This document shows, piece by piece, positions 21,856 through 33,148 of a stretch of DNA of 64,000 bases (positions are counted from its first letter, which is position 1; each line of letters opens with the position of its first letter). Under the pieces are notes generated by a model. It ran no database searches, was not told the origin of the DNA, and saw nothing but the letters and a program-made list of their open reading frames with translations. The DNA comes from Trametes villosa (Eukaryota > Basidiomycota > Agaricomycetes > Polyporales > Polyporaceae), in the NCBI GenBank assembly GCA_002964805.2, contig PUDQ02000033.1, forward strand, positions 248,001 to 312,000, given 5' to 3'. Both the position numbers and the translations under genes were made by a program.

Positions 21856-22433
21856 ATGTCCGACGGCGCCGAGTCCAAGGCGTTTCCCCTCGCCGACGCC
21901 GAGCTCACGAACTCGGTGCGTTTCTCCATGTTTTGTCCAGGGCGCCCGCGCGCTCACTGCGGCTCGCGCGCCCGGCCGCCAGATCCTCGACCTCATCGAG
22001 CGTGCGTCCCAGTTCAAGCAGCTCAAAAAAGGAGCCAATGAAGGTGTGCCACAGTGCTCATGAGGTCACCCCCCGCCTTCTGACGCTCCGTCCCTCCGTG
22101 CCCCCTCCCAGCCACGAAGACCCTCAACCGTGGTATCGCAGAGCTCATCATCTTGACTGCCGACACGGAGCCCCTGGAAATTCTCTTGCACCTTCCGCTG
22201 CTCTGCGAGGAGAAGGTGGGTATCTCCGCGTCCTCGGGGCCCCGTGTGCGCTCCCGCTCACCGTTTTCACACAGAACGTGGCGTACATCTTCGTTCCTTC
22301 GAAGGCTGCTCTCGGTCGTGCCTGCGGTGTGACCAGGCCGGTCATCGCCGCGAGCATTACCACCAACGAGAACAAGGAGCTCTCCAGTCAGATCCAGACT
22401 GTCAGGCTCGCTGTCGAGAGGCTGTCCTACTAA
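21856..22433 (+). CDS. SNU13: U4/U6.U5 tri-snRNP and box C/D snoRNP protein SNU13 (15.5K, L7Ae family)
   Basis: Exons 21856-21915, 21983-22043, 22112-22215 and 22275-22433 give 127 residues, the normal family length. SNU13 binds the kink-turn of U4 snRNA and of box C/D snoRNAs, nucleating both the tri-snRNP and methylation-guide snoRNPs. Conservation is close to complete: [73 protein letters not shown] and [20 protein letters not shown]. An alternative acceptor at 21940 would leave only a 25-base intron and is rejected. It is convergent with UBC9, with 235 bases between the stop codons. Confidence 0.98.
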
Positions 22434-22668
22434 GCTAGCCAGGTATCTCCTGCACCTTGTATTCGCCCTGTGGTATCACGTCCCTCCATGTACTGGATCG
22501 CATAACATGGTCGTTTCGTGACGCTGTGTACATCAGTATATTCGTGCATGAGCTTGGCTATCCGATGAAGAGGGTACATATACAAGCCAGCTCCCAGAAA
22601 ACATTCATATAGTGTAAGTATAACCCGAAAACAGTACAGAGCAGAGATGAAGACCAGATAGAAAATGT

Positions 22669-23525
22669 TTACTTGGGAACGTTCTCGCGCGCCTGTTGCT
22701 TGACGCGCCGCCTGCACATCCGGAGTCAGTGTGAGTTGGTCCTTTACAGCCGCTAATACGCACTCATATGCCACCTTATCGTTCCTGTCGAGCAGACTTT
22801 AGATGCGGCCTTCGATAGGATAGACGGATATACGCACTTGAACATGGTGTAAGCTTCGCTCTGCGCCGGATCGTTGATGTTTGGGTCGTTCAACAGTTCT
22901 TGGATTCCGAGGACAACCTGGCACTAACATCAGGATCTGTAAGCCCGGACGAGCACTGGAATCTACGGACCTGCTTGATCGTGATCGCGGGCTTCCACGA
23001 CTTTTCCTCGTCCAGAATCGACAAGCACACGGTCCCCGAGGGGTAGACGTTCGGATGGAACAAAGGCGGGGAGAATTTGCCTGCGGGAACATGGCCGTTA
23101 TCCCCACCGCTCACGCGCAGCATGGCCCGGACCTACATTTGGGGGGCTTAGATGGATAGTCTAAAAACAAACTGAGCTCTCATGGATCCATACGGACAAG
23201 CTGGATGAGCGCGCACCTTCGGGGAATATCATCATGAGCTTGTAGACACCGCCTTCCCATGGTGTCTGGAGCCATGCGCTCAGCAACCCACGCCAAGAAT
23301 ACCGGAAGGTCGAGGCCACGTACCCCTGTTTTCCCGGGGATTCCGACCTCCCACTCCAGGAGGTTCATGGAGCCATCGGGGGCTTTGGTGGGTTTAGCAT
23401 AGAAGCCCTGCGCGATGGTTAGGTGCATGCCGTACACGATAGCGCGACGAGACGCGTACGAAGGGGTGGTCCTTGCGCCATTGCTTGCGCTCCTCGGCGA
23501 GGCGGGCTCTGCAGATACCAGACAT
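22669..23525 (-). CDS. UBC9: SUMO-conjugating enzyme UBC9 (E2)
   Basis: Eight exons: 23525-23460, 23407-23324, 23265-23217, 23160-23137 (24 bases), 23080-22971, 22917-22838, 22784-22764 (21 bases) and 22711-22669. The product is 158 residues, exactly the human and yeast length. UBC9 is the single E2 of the SUMO pathway, in nucleus and cytoplasm. It shows [59 protein letters not shown] with the catalytic Cys93, [10 protein letters not shown], and the C-terminal [13 protein letters not shown]. Residues 75 and 76 (Cys-Lys) are read across an intron whose donor is T|GTAGGT. Essential in most fungi; position and spacing suggest no partner gene. Confidence 0.98.
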
Positions 23526-24278
23526 GGCGGTCAGAGGAGAAGACGCGTTTGGGTGCAGCTGTGGCGGCAAGGGCGGGACGCGCGCGTCGGCAAGTGCCGA
23601 GTGCACGATCCTTGCTTATGTCAGCAGGAATGGGAACGCGAAGGAGTCGGAGTGGCGACAATCAGCCAACTGCGCATGCGGACGGAGTGGACGAATATCA
23701 GTCCGCACTAGTGCGCCAGCCCACCTCCGTGCACTTGACCATCACCAGCATGGTCGCTGGCAGCGCGAAGCACACATGAAGGGAAGCTGCTCGTCCGCTA
23801 GGTCAGCCGAGGCCCCCACCGCTTCTAACACCGCGACTGACACCGGCCTTCCAGCACCCTCCGCAGTGTCTAGCTCAGCAGTTACACCGCCGAGCACGTA
23901 CGACTTCGAGGGACACCGAAGCGCAGCAACATTTTTCTTCGGCCCTTATCGCCACCCTAATTGAGCGGGAAATCTCGAAAATCTCTCGGTACCAGCTGCA
24001 TGCGCCAAACCCAATCAGGCTCCCACTGGCATGAGTTGTGAGCGGCTTCTCCCAGCGACGGCTCTCCTCGGTCTCGCCATGACGTTATCCGCAATTTTTC
24101 TCATTCTCTCAACCACCTCCCCGGCCAGGTACTGACAAGGCTCGCATGCCCTTCCTGCGGGCGCCCAGGCATGGGCCTCCTTATATAGTCTCCTCGTCTT
24201 CTGAGAGCTCCCCGCTACCAGACTCCTCGGTACACCGCCCACCTTGTGACCTACGTCGCTCTTGCCACTGACGCGCAC
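23526..24278. other. Divergent promoter region, UBC9 (minus) and methyltransferase (plus)
   Basis: 753 bases. TTATATAG at 24181-24188, about 95 bases before the methyltransferase ATG, is a plausible TATA box. No other feature seen. Confidence 0.5.
24181..24188 (+). promoter_or_regulatory. TATA box of the methyltransferase gene
   Basis: TTATATAG, followed by a pyrimidine-rich stretch, 91-98 bases before the ATG at 24279. Confidence 0.5.
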
Positions 24279-25861
24279 ATGACCCACTACCAGGACGAGT
24301 TGCCCGAGAGCAGCTCTGATGGACGCAGTGGCAGCCCCGCACCATCATTATATTCGTTCTCTTCCTCAGTCGATGGTCAATTCATGGTAGCGTTCTGGCG
24401 GGTCTCACGCCGTAAATATGCCGCTCATATTCTCCCCCAGCTAAGGCAGGTTCACGGCCGCACCTTGAACGACCAAAACGATGTGCGTGGTTCCAGAGCG
24501 CAGCCCGGACAGATAGCTGACGCTGTGATAGACGTATTTCCTGCCGGCGGTAGGCCTCGCTAAACTATTCTTTCGGACTGCGGAGTGTGCTGATGGCCCT
24601 GGTAAGGATAACGAAGAGCACCGAAGACTCGACTTACAGCATCAGGTGCTCAAGCTCGCGCTAGGCGGGCTCTATCCAGCACCAGATCTGGTCAGACGAG
24701 CTCTCCGTCCCCGGCTGGGAAAGCAGCCCGCAGTTCTAGACGTTGGCACCGGAAGTGGGAGTTGGTGAGTCGGCCCATGGCGTTCGGGCGGCATACCGCT
24801 TACGGCTTCTATCGACAGGGCGATCGATATGGCGAAGCTCTTCCCCCACTGTACCGTTGTAGGTGTCGATTTGGCGCCTCCGAGGGTCGACGGGTAAGTA
24901 GTCATCTGACGTTCGCGAACTCAATCCGATGGCCGCTGATTGTCTCTCTGCAGAGACCTGCCACCGAACTGTCGGTATGTCGGCAAAGGCCCATTGTGTC
25001 ATTGAATGCAATAATTGAAGCACACCCTATCTGCAGATTCGAAATAGACGACGTGAGTCCCGTGCGCACCGGATGTGTCATGGTCGCCGCGGCTCACCCC
25101 ATAGTGCTAGGCAAATCTGGGGTTTAGTCATTATGAAGGCTCGTTCGACCTCATACATGCACGGTCCATCTCGGCTGGCGTGCGTCATATATCATCCGTT
25201 CAATCCGTCGCAATCGCTGACTCGAGGCTCCAGATTCGCGACTACCCTCAGCTACTAGAAGAATTCTCTAGAGCCTTGCGACCCGGCGGCGTCGTCATCT
25301 CGGGCGACGGCGACATGCAGCTCTTTGATGAGTGGCAACAGCCGCTAGCCTACCTCGAGGAAGGCGCGCCAGGATTCTCCTGGACGCATCGTCTATTCTT
25401 TGCCGCGTACAACGCGATGAAAAATAAAGGGGGCAACATAGACTCGCCTTCGATGTGCCCTACGTGGCTCCGAGCTATCGACGCATACACGGACGTCGGT
25501 TGGCATAAGGCGTTCATCCCTATCGGTCCGTGGCGTCAAAGTGGGTCCTCCGCATGTCGTATCTTCATCCTCTCCTAACGTACACACCCACAGGCGCTGA
25601 CCCGCGGGAGCGAATTATAGCGGAAATGCTCCGCGAAGACTGCCTCAGATACATCGCCGGGCTGACGCCGCTTCTACTAAGGTATGCGTACGCGAACATT
25701 CTCGTCTGTTGCTGGAGCTTATCCGCCGTGTGACCAGCGAGGGCTACCTCCTGGAACGGGTAGAGATGATGCAGCGCGAAGCCGCCGCTGAGTTGCGGGA
25801 GCTCCGTGCCCGTATCTACAGCCGCTGGGCGTTTGCCTGGGCCGTCAAGAAACTAGAATAA
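24279..25861 (+). CDS. LaeA/UMTA-like class I SAM methyltransferase
   Basis: Eleven exons: 24279-24386, 24441-24482, 24532-24549, 24607-24764, 24819-24893, 24954-24974, 25037-25052, 25111-25179, 25234-25540, 25594-25681 and 25738-25861; 341 residues. The exons of 18, 21 and 16 bases are supported because joining them restores a conserved line: YFLPADNEEHRRLDLQHQV, then VLDVGTGSGSW (SAM-binding motif I, Gly103-Gly107), GVDLAPP, PPNCRFEIDDANLGF, HYEGSFDLIHARSISAG and LRPGGVVISGDGDM. This order is that of the LaeA/Tam-like methyltransferases of fungi. Some regulate secondary metabolism or development, others are of unknown substrate; nothing nearby suggests a metabolite cluster. A GTG-initiated longer frame from 24246 was ignored in favour of the ATG. 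Confidence 0.88.
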
Positions 25862-26833
25862 TCTGACTGGTGGGGTACATTACGCACCCCCGACATCCTT
25901 GAACCTTCGTGCATGTGCGGCTGCCTTCTGTCGACCTTATGGGTTTGTAACCGGCTTCGTAATCACAGGCTTGTTTGGGCAGTATTACTTCTGGGTGCCC
26001 TGACTTCCTGCCCTTCTTGCTCTGGTAAACCCACAGCTTTTGTGCCAAGAGTACTGCACCACCCGGACGCCATGTCTTCGCTCTTCCATACCCCTGGCCA
26101 ACATCTTCCGCTGCAAGCCTCTCGTAACCTAGCTGCGGATTCCGATCCGTGTCCTAGCCGTGGAACATTCCTAAGACGGTGAGTGTGAGTGCGCACTGTC
26201 GCATTGCCCGGTCGGCGGTAGTGCTGCACCCCAATAAAGCACATTGATAAGCCGCTTACCCCTGAGTTGGCGACTTCTACTTCCTATGTGCCCGGAGTAT
26301 TATGGGCATCCATTGAAGGCTACAAATGGACGTATGCGAGGATGGACTGTGATACCGTTCAAGATACCTGGGCAACTGAGTGAATTTCGCGCCTTGTAGA
26401 CTTAGTGCATAATTACGTCGCCGTCCGTCTGAGAGGGGTGGTATACGGTTGCCGTACCTCTTCTCGTCTGCTGAAACTCTCTTCAACTCACCGCTGCTCA
26501 GATGGTTCAAGATGATACCGTACTAGTAGTACTTAGCAGCTGACAACTTTTCTGTGTGCGTAGGCAACTTCGAGGCGTCTGCTTGCGTCGAATAAATGCT
26601 CTTACACTGTGATCGATTCGCTCTCCCTGCAGACCACAAGTTGTTATGTATGCCCTCGTGGTAGTTTCAGCCCGGTACGGCGATCAAAGGCACTAACCAA
26701 GGACGCGAACTTGTTGAAGGACGCGAACTTGGAGGAACGCGCGTCGCGCACCTAACAAGAGCACGTGACGCGAGTAGGAAACGTACGTAGCGAACTAGCG
26801 CCCATTGAGCGTACGCGTACTACCTCGACCACC
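25862..26833. other. Intergenic, 972 bases
   Basis: Methyltransferase 3' region and PRE2 promoter. The only structure seen is a short tandem repeat at 26699-26731 (separate entry). Open frames here carry no domain. Confidence 0.55.
26699..26731 (+). repeat. 18-base tandem repeat in the PRE2 promoter
   Basis: AAGGACGCGAACTTG occurs twice in perfect copies with an 18-base period (26699 and 26717), about 105-135 bases before the PRE2 start codon. The position suggests a duplicated factor-binding site. Confidence 0.6.
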
Positions 26834-28104
<1,271 letters not shown>

Positions 28105-28414
28105 AATATGGAGTGTCTTGGTCGTGTACAGTATCAGTTGTTGCCACACATTCCCGGATTTCACGCTATGTATTGCTTCAAGAATCTCTCGCAGCGCTGG
28201 ACTGAATGCTGTAGATTTGATGTCCATGGTCACGGCCACAACCGCCTGGAGTGTGTGTAGATCGGCGGTTGCAAGATCTAGCAGATCTGATGTCATTCTG
28301 GGCGAGCTTTGCCGCCCAAGCGTCCGACTCGTTTCCTCCTGCTCTCGTGCTTCATTCCATCTCTCTCGTTAACGCACATATGCACCCCTCTCGTTCGCTG
28401 TTATACAGGCGATC
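28105..28414. other. Intergenic, 310 bases
   Basis: PRE2 3' region and promoter of the SAC-domain gene; no element recognised. Confidence 0.5.
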
Positions 28415-31400
28415 ATGAAGCGCCTTTTCTCCAAGACATTCAAGCTCGCGCCGGAGCCAAAGCCTGCACAACCCGCTGGAACGACCGCGGCGACTACCGA
28501 GCCTCCAGGACACCACCCTGGTCTACAACCGAAGGACACGCTCCCGCCTGTCCCCCACCCATGTCCTTACGAGTACCTCTCGATTCTGGCGACCTCGGAG
28601 GGGCTTTTGCTGCGCCCACGCCATCCCGGACGCGTACAGGATGTCTCAGAGTCCGGGGTCAGGATAGAGTGGGGCAAAGGCGGCAAGGTCGAAACCCTCT
28701 CTTCTGATGCTGCCGAAGCCAACTGGGAGGAAAGCGTCGTTGTTTACGGCATACTGGGCCTCTTAGAAGTCTACTCCGGTGACTATGGCTTGCTGCGGTC
28801 GCGTTACGTTGGGCTGAACGCGTCCTACAGCCTCTTACCTGCTCGTCATCTCGTCGAGGAATGAAATCGGCAATTGTGAGGGCTTGGTCTGTCTCAACAT
28901 GCCGACATCCAGCTGACGGCTCCACGAAGTCCTTGACCCAAGGCATACTGTGTACAGCGTGAAGGGCGTCACGGCCATCCCCATGGTCGAGGAGCGAGCA
29001 CGCACCGTCCTGGCCGCACTGGCGTCCCGTAACAACGTCGATCGGAGGGCTTCCCTGCTACCCACTGAGGCCGCCCGGGAAGCACATGCTGCCGAAGAGA
29101 GCGCTGCCGAGATAGACGACGTCGCCGCTGACGGGACCAGGTCTCCGCGAGTCAAGTTCGCCGACGAGGACCAGGTCAAAGTCGTTTCACCGCTCCCGGA
29201 CAAGGTCTTCGACGACGTCGAGGAGTCCAGGCCGTCGTCTCCGTCTTCCACAATCTCGACTCCGTCCTCGATCTCGTCCGCGAATACGGATACCGTAGTG
29301 AAGACACTTGCGGACCGGCTTTCGTTCTGGACCAGACTCTCGAAGAGGAACTCAAGGCAGGCTCCGACGATTGATCACACTTTGGTGGAGCAGTCGGACC
29401 AGACTCTTAACGAGCCTCTCGATCTCGAGGCTATTGCTAAAGACGAGTCGAAGGAGCGCGAGGATGTGATAGAGACCATTGTATCCTCTGCCGCCCCTCC
29501 ACCCCAGACCATCGAGGAGAAGCATTCCGAGCTGGAAGACAAGATCGTTCGGGAATGTATCAGGGAGTTCACCAGAGGTGGCATGTACTTCGCGTACACC
29601 TTCGGTAGGTCTTGCAACCATTCCATTCCACCAGGTACTCACGTAGCTATGCAGACATAACTCGTTCGCTCCAACACAAGCATGAGATGATCGAGAAAGC
29701 CAAGACGCAGAATGCTCTCCTGGAGACACTGAACGCCCTCGACGACTCTCAGCGGCTCAGCCCCGTAAGCGAGAACGTCGAGGTACTAGCCGAACCTTCC
29801 GCCGCACTTCCGCTCTGGCGCAGAGTGGATCGTCGCTTCTGGTGGAACGAATGGCTCTCAAAGCCCTTCATTGACAATGGGGTAATTTGCATGTCCGTTC
29901 GGTTCGGAACTCACATCTGACCGCGTTAGGACCCGCAGCTTCACTCATACGTCCTGCCCATCATGCAGGGTTTCTACCAGATATCGTCTTTCCCCATTGC
30001 GCGGGAGCCTGTTGCGTCCGAGGAAGGTGATGCTACAACTGTGGAGTACATCATCGTTTCCCGCAGGTCGAGGGACCGGGCAGGTCTGAGGTACCAGCGC
30101 CGAGGCATTGACGACGACGCGAATGTAGCCAATTTCGTCGAGACCGAGACAGTCATGCGTGTGGAGGTATGTGGAGCGCCAGTTGAGCTGAGAGCCCGTA
30201 TTCATCCCTGTCAGCGAGAGGGCACCTCCAACGTATTCAGTCATGTTCAGATCCGAGGATCGAGTGAGTTTCTCAAATTGTTCCGCGCCGTGCTGAACGC
30301 TCATCGTGAGGCAGTCCCCCTATTCTGGAACCAGCAGGGTATGGCTTTGAAGCCTGTGCCCCAACTTAACCCCGAGCGCACCCACGACCAGAATTTGCGT
30401 GCAATCCAGCAACATTTGGGCAAGGTCACCACCGCGTATGGACCCTTGGTATGTGGCTGTGCACCGCCGCGAGGACGCTTCCCTAACGCCTCAAGGAAGA
30501 CTATCGTAAACCTTGCGGAACAGCACGGGAAGGAAGGGCAGGTCACAACGGCCTATGGGGACTACGTGAAGGAACTCGCCTCCAAGGACGTGAAGTACGC
30601 CCGCATAATCAATACCACTGCCAGATTAAGCACTGAGATCGGCCAGGTATCATGCGTACGATTTCCATGCGGAGACGAAAGGCATGAAGTGAGCTGTGCG
30701 CACCTCCCTGCTAACTCGTGTTGCTGATCAGCTGTGCAGATACGAGAATATCTCCAAACTCATCGACGAGCTCGAGCGCACGTTTGAAAGTCAAGGGTCG
30801 GTCCGAGATTGCTTCCGCTGAGCAGTCCGAGCTGATCCATCGTCGTTAGATATTTCTGGATCTCGAACCATCTCATTATGGCGAAGCAGAAGGGCGTGTT
30901 CCGCGTCAACTGCATAGACGGGCTGGACCGTACCAACGTCGTCGAGGTGCGTGCAGCCTCCCGCACGCGTGTTGTGGAGTCGCATCGTTGATTGGGGCTG
31001 TAGTCGGCGTTTGCGCGCCATGTGCTGAACCGCCAGCTCGGAGCAGTCGCGCTGCTCAATCAGGAGGAACGGCGAACAGAGATGGACGTCGTGTTCAACG
31101 ACGGTTTGTGTCACCCACGTCGTGCTAGCTCGTGCATGACGCTGATGCGAGGCGCGTCCGTCCACAGTCTGGGCCAACAACGGGGACGCGATCAGCCGTG
31201 CTTAGTATGTGCCTCTGCCCCTAACGCGCGGGGCGCCGTGACATCTGACGATTTGACGTGCAGCGCCGGGACGTCAGCCCTGAAGGTCTGCTGCATCTAT
31301 CAAATGCCGTGTTTGATCGTTCACTTTAACTGCTGTCGCAACAGGGTGACTTCACGAGGTAAGCTACGCGCGATGTCAGCGAGGACGCAGGGACTGACCG

Positions 31401-32678
31401 CCTCGTGTGCAGGACGGGCAAGAGAGATCTGGCTGGCCTGCTGAACGATGGCGTCAACTCGCTCGCACGGTGCGTCCGCTTTGCACGATGCCTGTGCTGT
31501 TTCGGCGGCCTAACTCCCTTGCAGCATGTACAGCTCGACGTTCGCGGACTGGTTCAGCCAGGCGGTCATCGACTACATCCTGGGAAACCGCACGACATCC
31601 GTCTTTTCAGAGTTCCTGAACAAGCTGCAGTCCACGGACCCGAGGGAGCTGATCCGGATATCGAAGATTCGGGCGGATGCGATTGCGACGTGCGTCTCCC
31701 GTGTGCTGCCAGAAGGCGAGCGGCTGCTGTCCGGCTGGACCCTATTCGCTCCGGAAGAGCTGAACGTCAAGATGGGCGACAAGTTCGAAGAGAAAGTACT
31801 CCTCCTCGTAAGTTGCCGTACTACTGCTACAGTGTGCATCGACTGACGATCGTTACAGAGCGCGAAGGCGCTATATATTATTGTGTGTACTCGCGTGGTA
31901 GGAAACATAGACGTGCACTGACACGACGTGCAGAGTTATGATTATACCCTGGAGAAAGTCAAGATGTATACCCGTGTTCCTCTTGGAGATATTGTAGGAA
32001 TTACCAAAGGTGAACGCGTCCATCGGACATGGTGCTACCAGTTACTGAGCTTGGTTTAATAGGCGCCTATATCCTATCACCATTGGAAGAAGCAAGCCGA
32101 GACCCTCTACAGAACGCTGGTTTCATCGTGTCGTGGCACAACTCACAAGAACAGGACACGCGCGTCACCAGCTACTCGATCCGGAATAGCTTGGATCTGA
32201 GCTCGCCCCCCACTTCCCCGTCGTCCGCCACATTCTCGAGGCAGTCGCTGACGGCACCACGGAAGAGCACGCTTCCGCTATCGCGGATCCTCTCAAACGC
32301 CGCCGCTCCGGTGGCCGGACAGGAGACAGCCTTCGCTGCATTCAAAGCGTTGCCGATTGACCCTGCACGGGCACGTCGGGAGAGCGGAAGCTTCATCCAG
32401 ACCGCGGATGAACTCGCCAACGCGAAGAACTGCAAGGAGGCGGTCGATATGATCGTGGACGCGATCCGCCAGGCGTGCAAGGACCTTGGGAACGACCACC
32501 ACGAGTTCGTCGCGGAGGCTGATGTTGTGAGGTAGGCTTTCCTGTTTCCATGGCTATGCACCGCTGCTGAGCTACCGTCGTCCCGTGCCCGTGCAGCCTG
32601 GCGGAAGCCCAGAGGATGACAAGCGTGTACGCGAAGATGGAGTACGGTGTGAAGAGGCTGCTGTGGTTGGGCAGCTAG
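28415..32678 (+). CDS. SAC-domain phosphoinositide phosphatase with hSac2 domain (INPP5F/Sac2-like)
   Basis: Twenty-one exons, all in phase, 1061 residues: 28415-28778, 28831-28875, 28930-29604, 29655-29881, 29930-30166, 30215-30263, 30315-30448, 30500-30594, 30647-30688, 30740-30796, 30850-30946, 31004-31103, 31168-31204, 31264-31285, 31345-31358, 31413-31469, 31525-31807, 31859-31882, 31934-32009, 32063-32531 and 32597-32678. The SAC domain starts with YLLVISSRNEIGNFLDPRHT and VTAIPMVEERAR, and has the CX5R catalytic loop NCIDGLDRTNVVE with Cys663 and Arg669. A later segment (YTLEKVKMYTRVPLGDIVGI, LQNAGFIVSWHN) matches the hSac2 homodimerisation/PH-like domain. A Ser-rich insert of about 200 residues interrupts the N-terminal half. 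Likely role: removal of 4-phosphate from PI4P or related lipids on endosomal or plasma membranes (inferred from family). Confidence 0.94.
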
Positions 32679-33148
32679 CGCGCCCTTGCGCTTGGTGTAT
32701 CCCTTGTACACGATGTGGATGCAATGCATGTACGGCTGTAATGAACTCTGAGGCTATCCTGCGCACCTGCGGCGTGTGGCCATATTCGCGTTGCGGAAGC
32801 GGGCGGGCAAATGACTGAGACCAATTTGAGGCGAGGACATGAGCTGAGCCGGACCGAGCCGGGCGCCTGTGAGAGCCGCGCCGGGCAAAGGTGAGCGGTG
32901 GCGTCGTCTGGGGGTTGCGCGCACCCTCCTCCTTGTTCCTCCTCCGGGAGAGCGGCCCCCTGCGTCCTCGTCCTCCGTCGCTTTATGCGCTAATATATCC
33001 TGGCCAGCACCCCGCCACACCTTAGTATTCCCCGCTGCACGCAGGTGTCCAGCACTATCCGAGCTACCCCCTTCCCCGCCGCTAGAAAACCTCACACTCT
33101 GGTCGCTCTACCTTTACAAGCTGTATATTCTTCGTCTGCTCGCACTCT
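32679..33148. other. Intergenic, 470 bases
   Basis: SAC-gene 3' region and DHHC-gene promoter. A pyrimidine-rich run precedes the ATG at 33149; nothing else defined. Confidence 0.5.

Noticed and set aside
21916..21940. Alternative 25-base first intron in SNU13 adding 14 residues
   Set aside because: Too short for a spliceosomal intron, and the insertion is absent from the family.
24246..24278. GTG-initiated extension of the methyltransferase
   Set aside because: Nuclear fungal genes start at ATG; 24279 is the first ATG after the TATA box.
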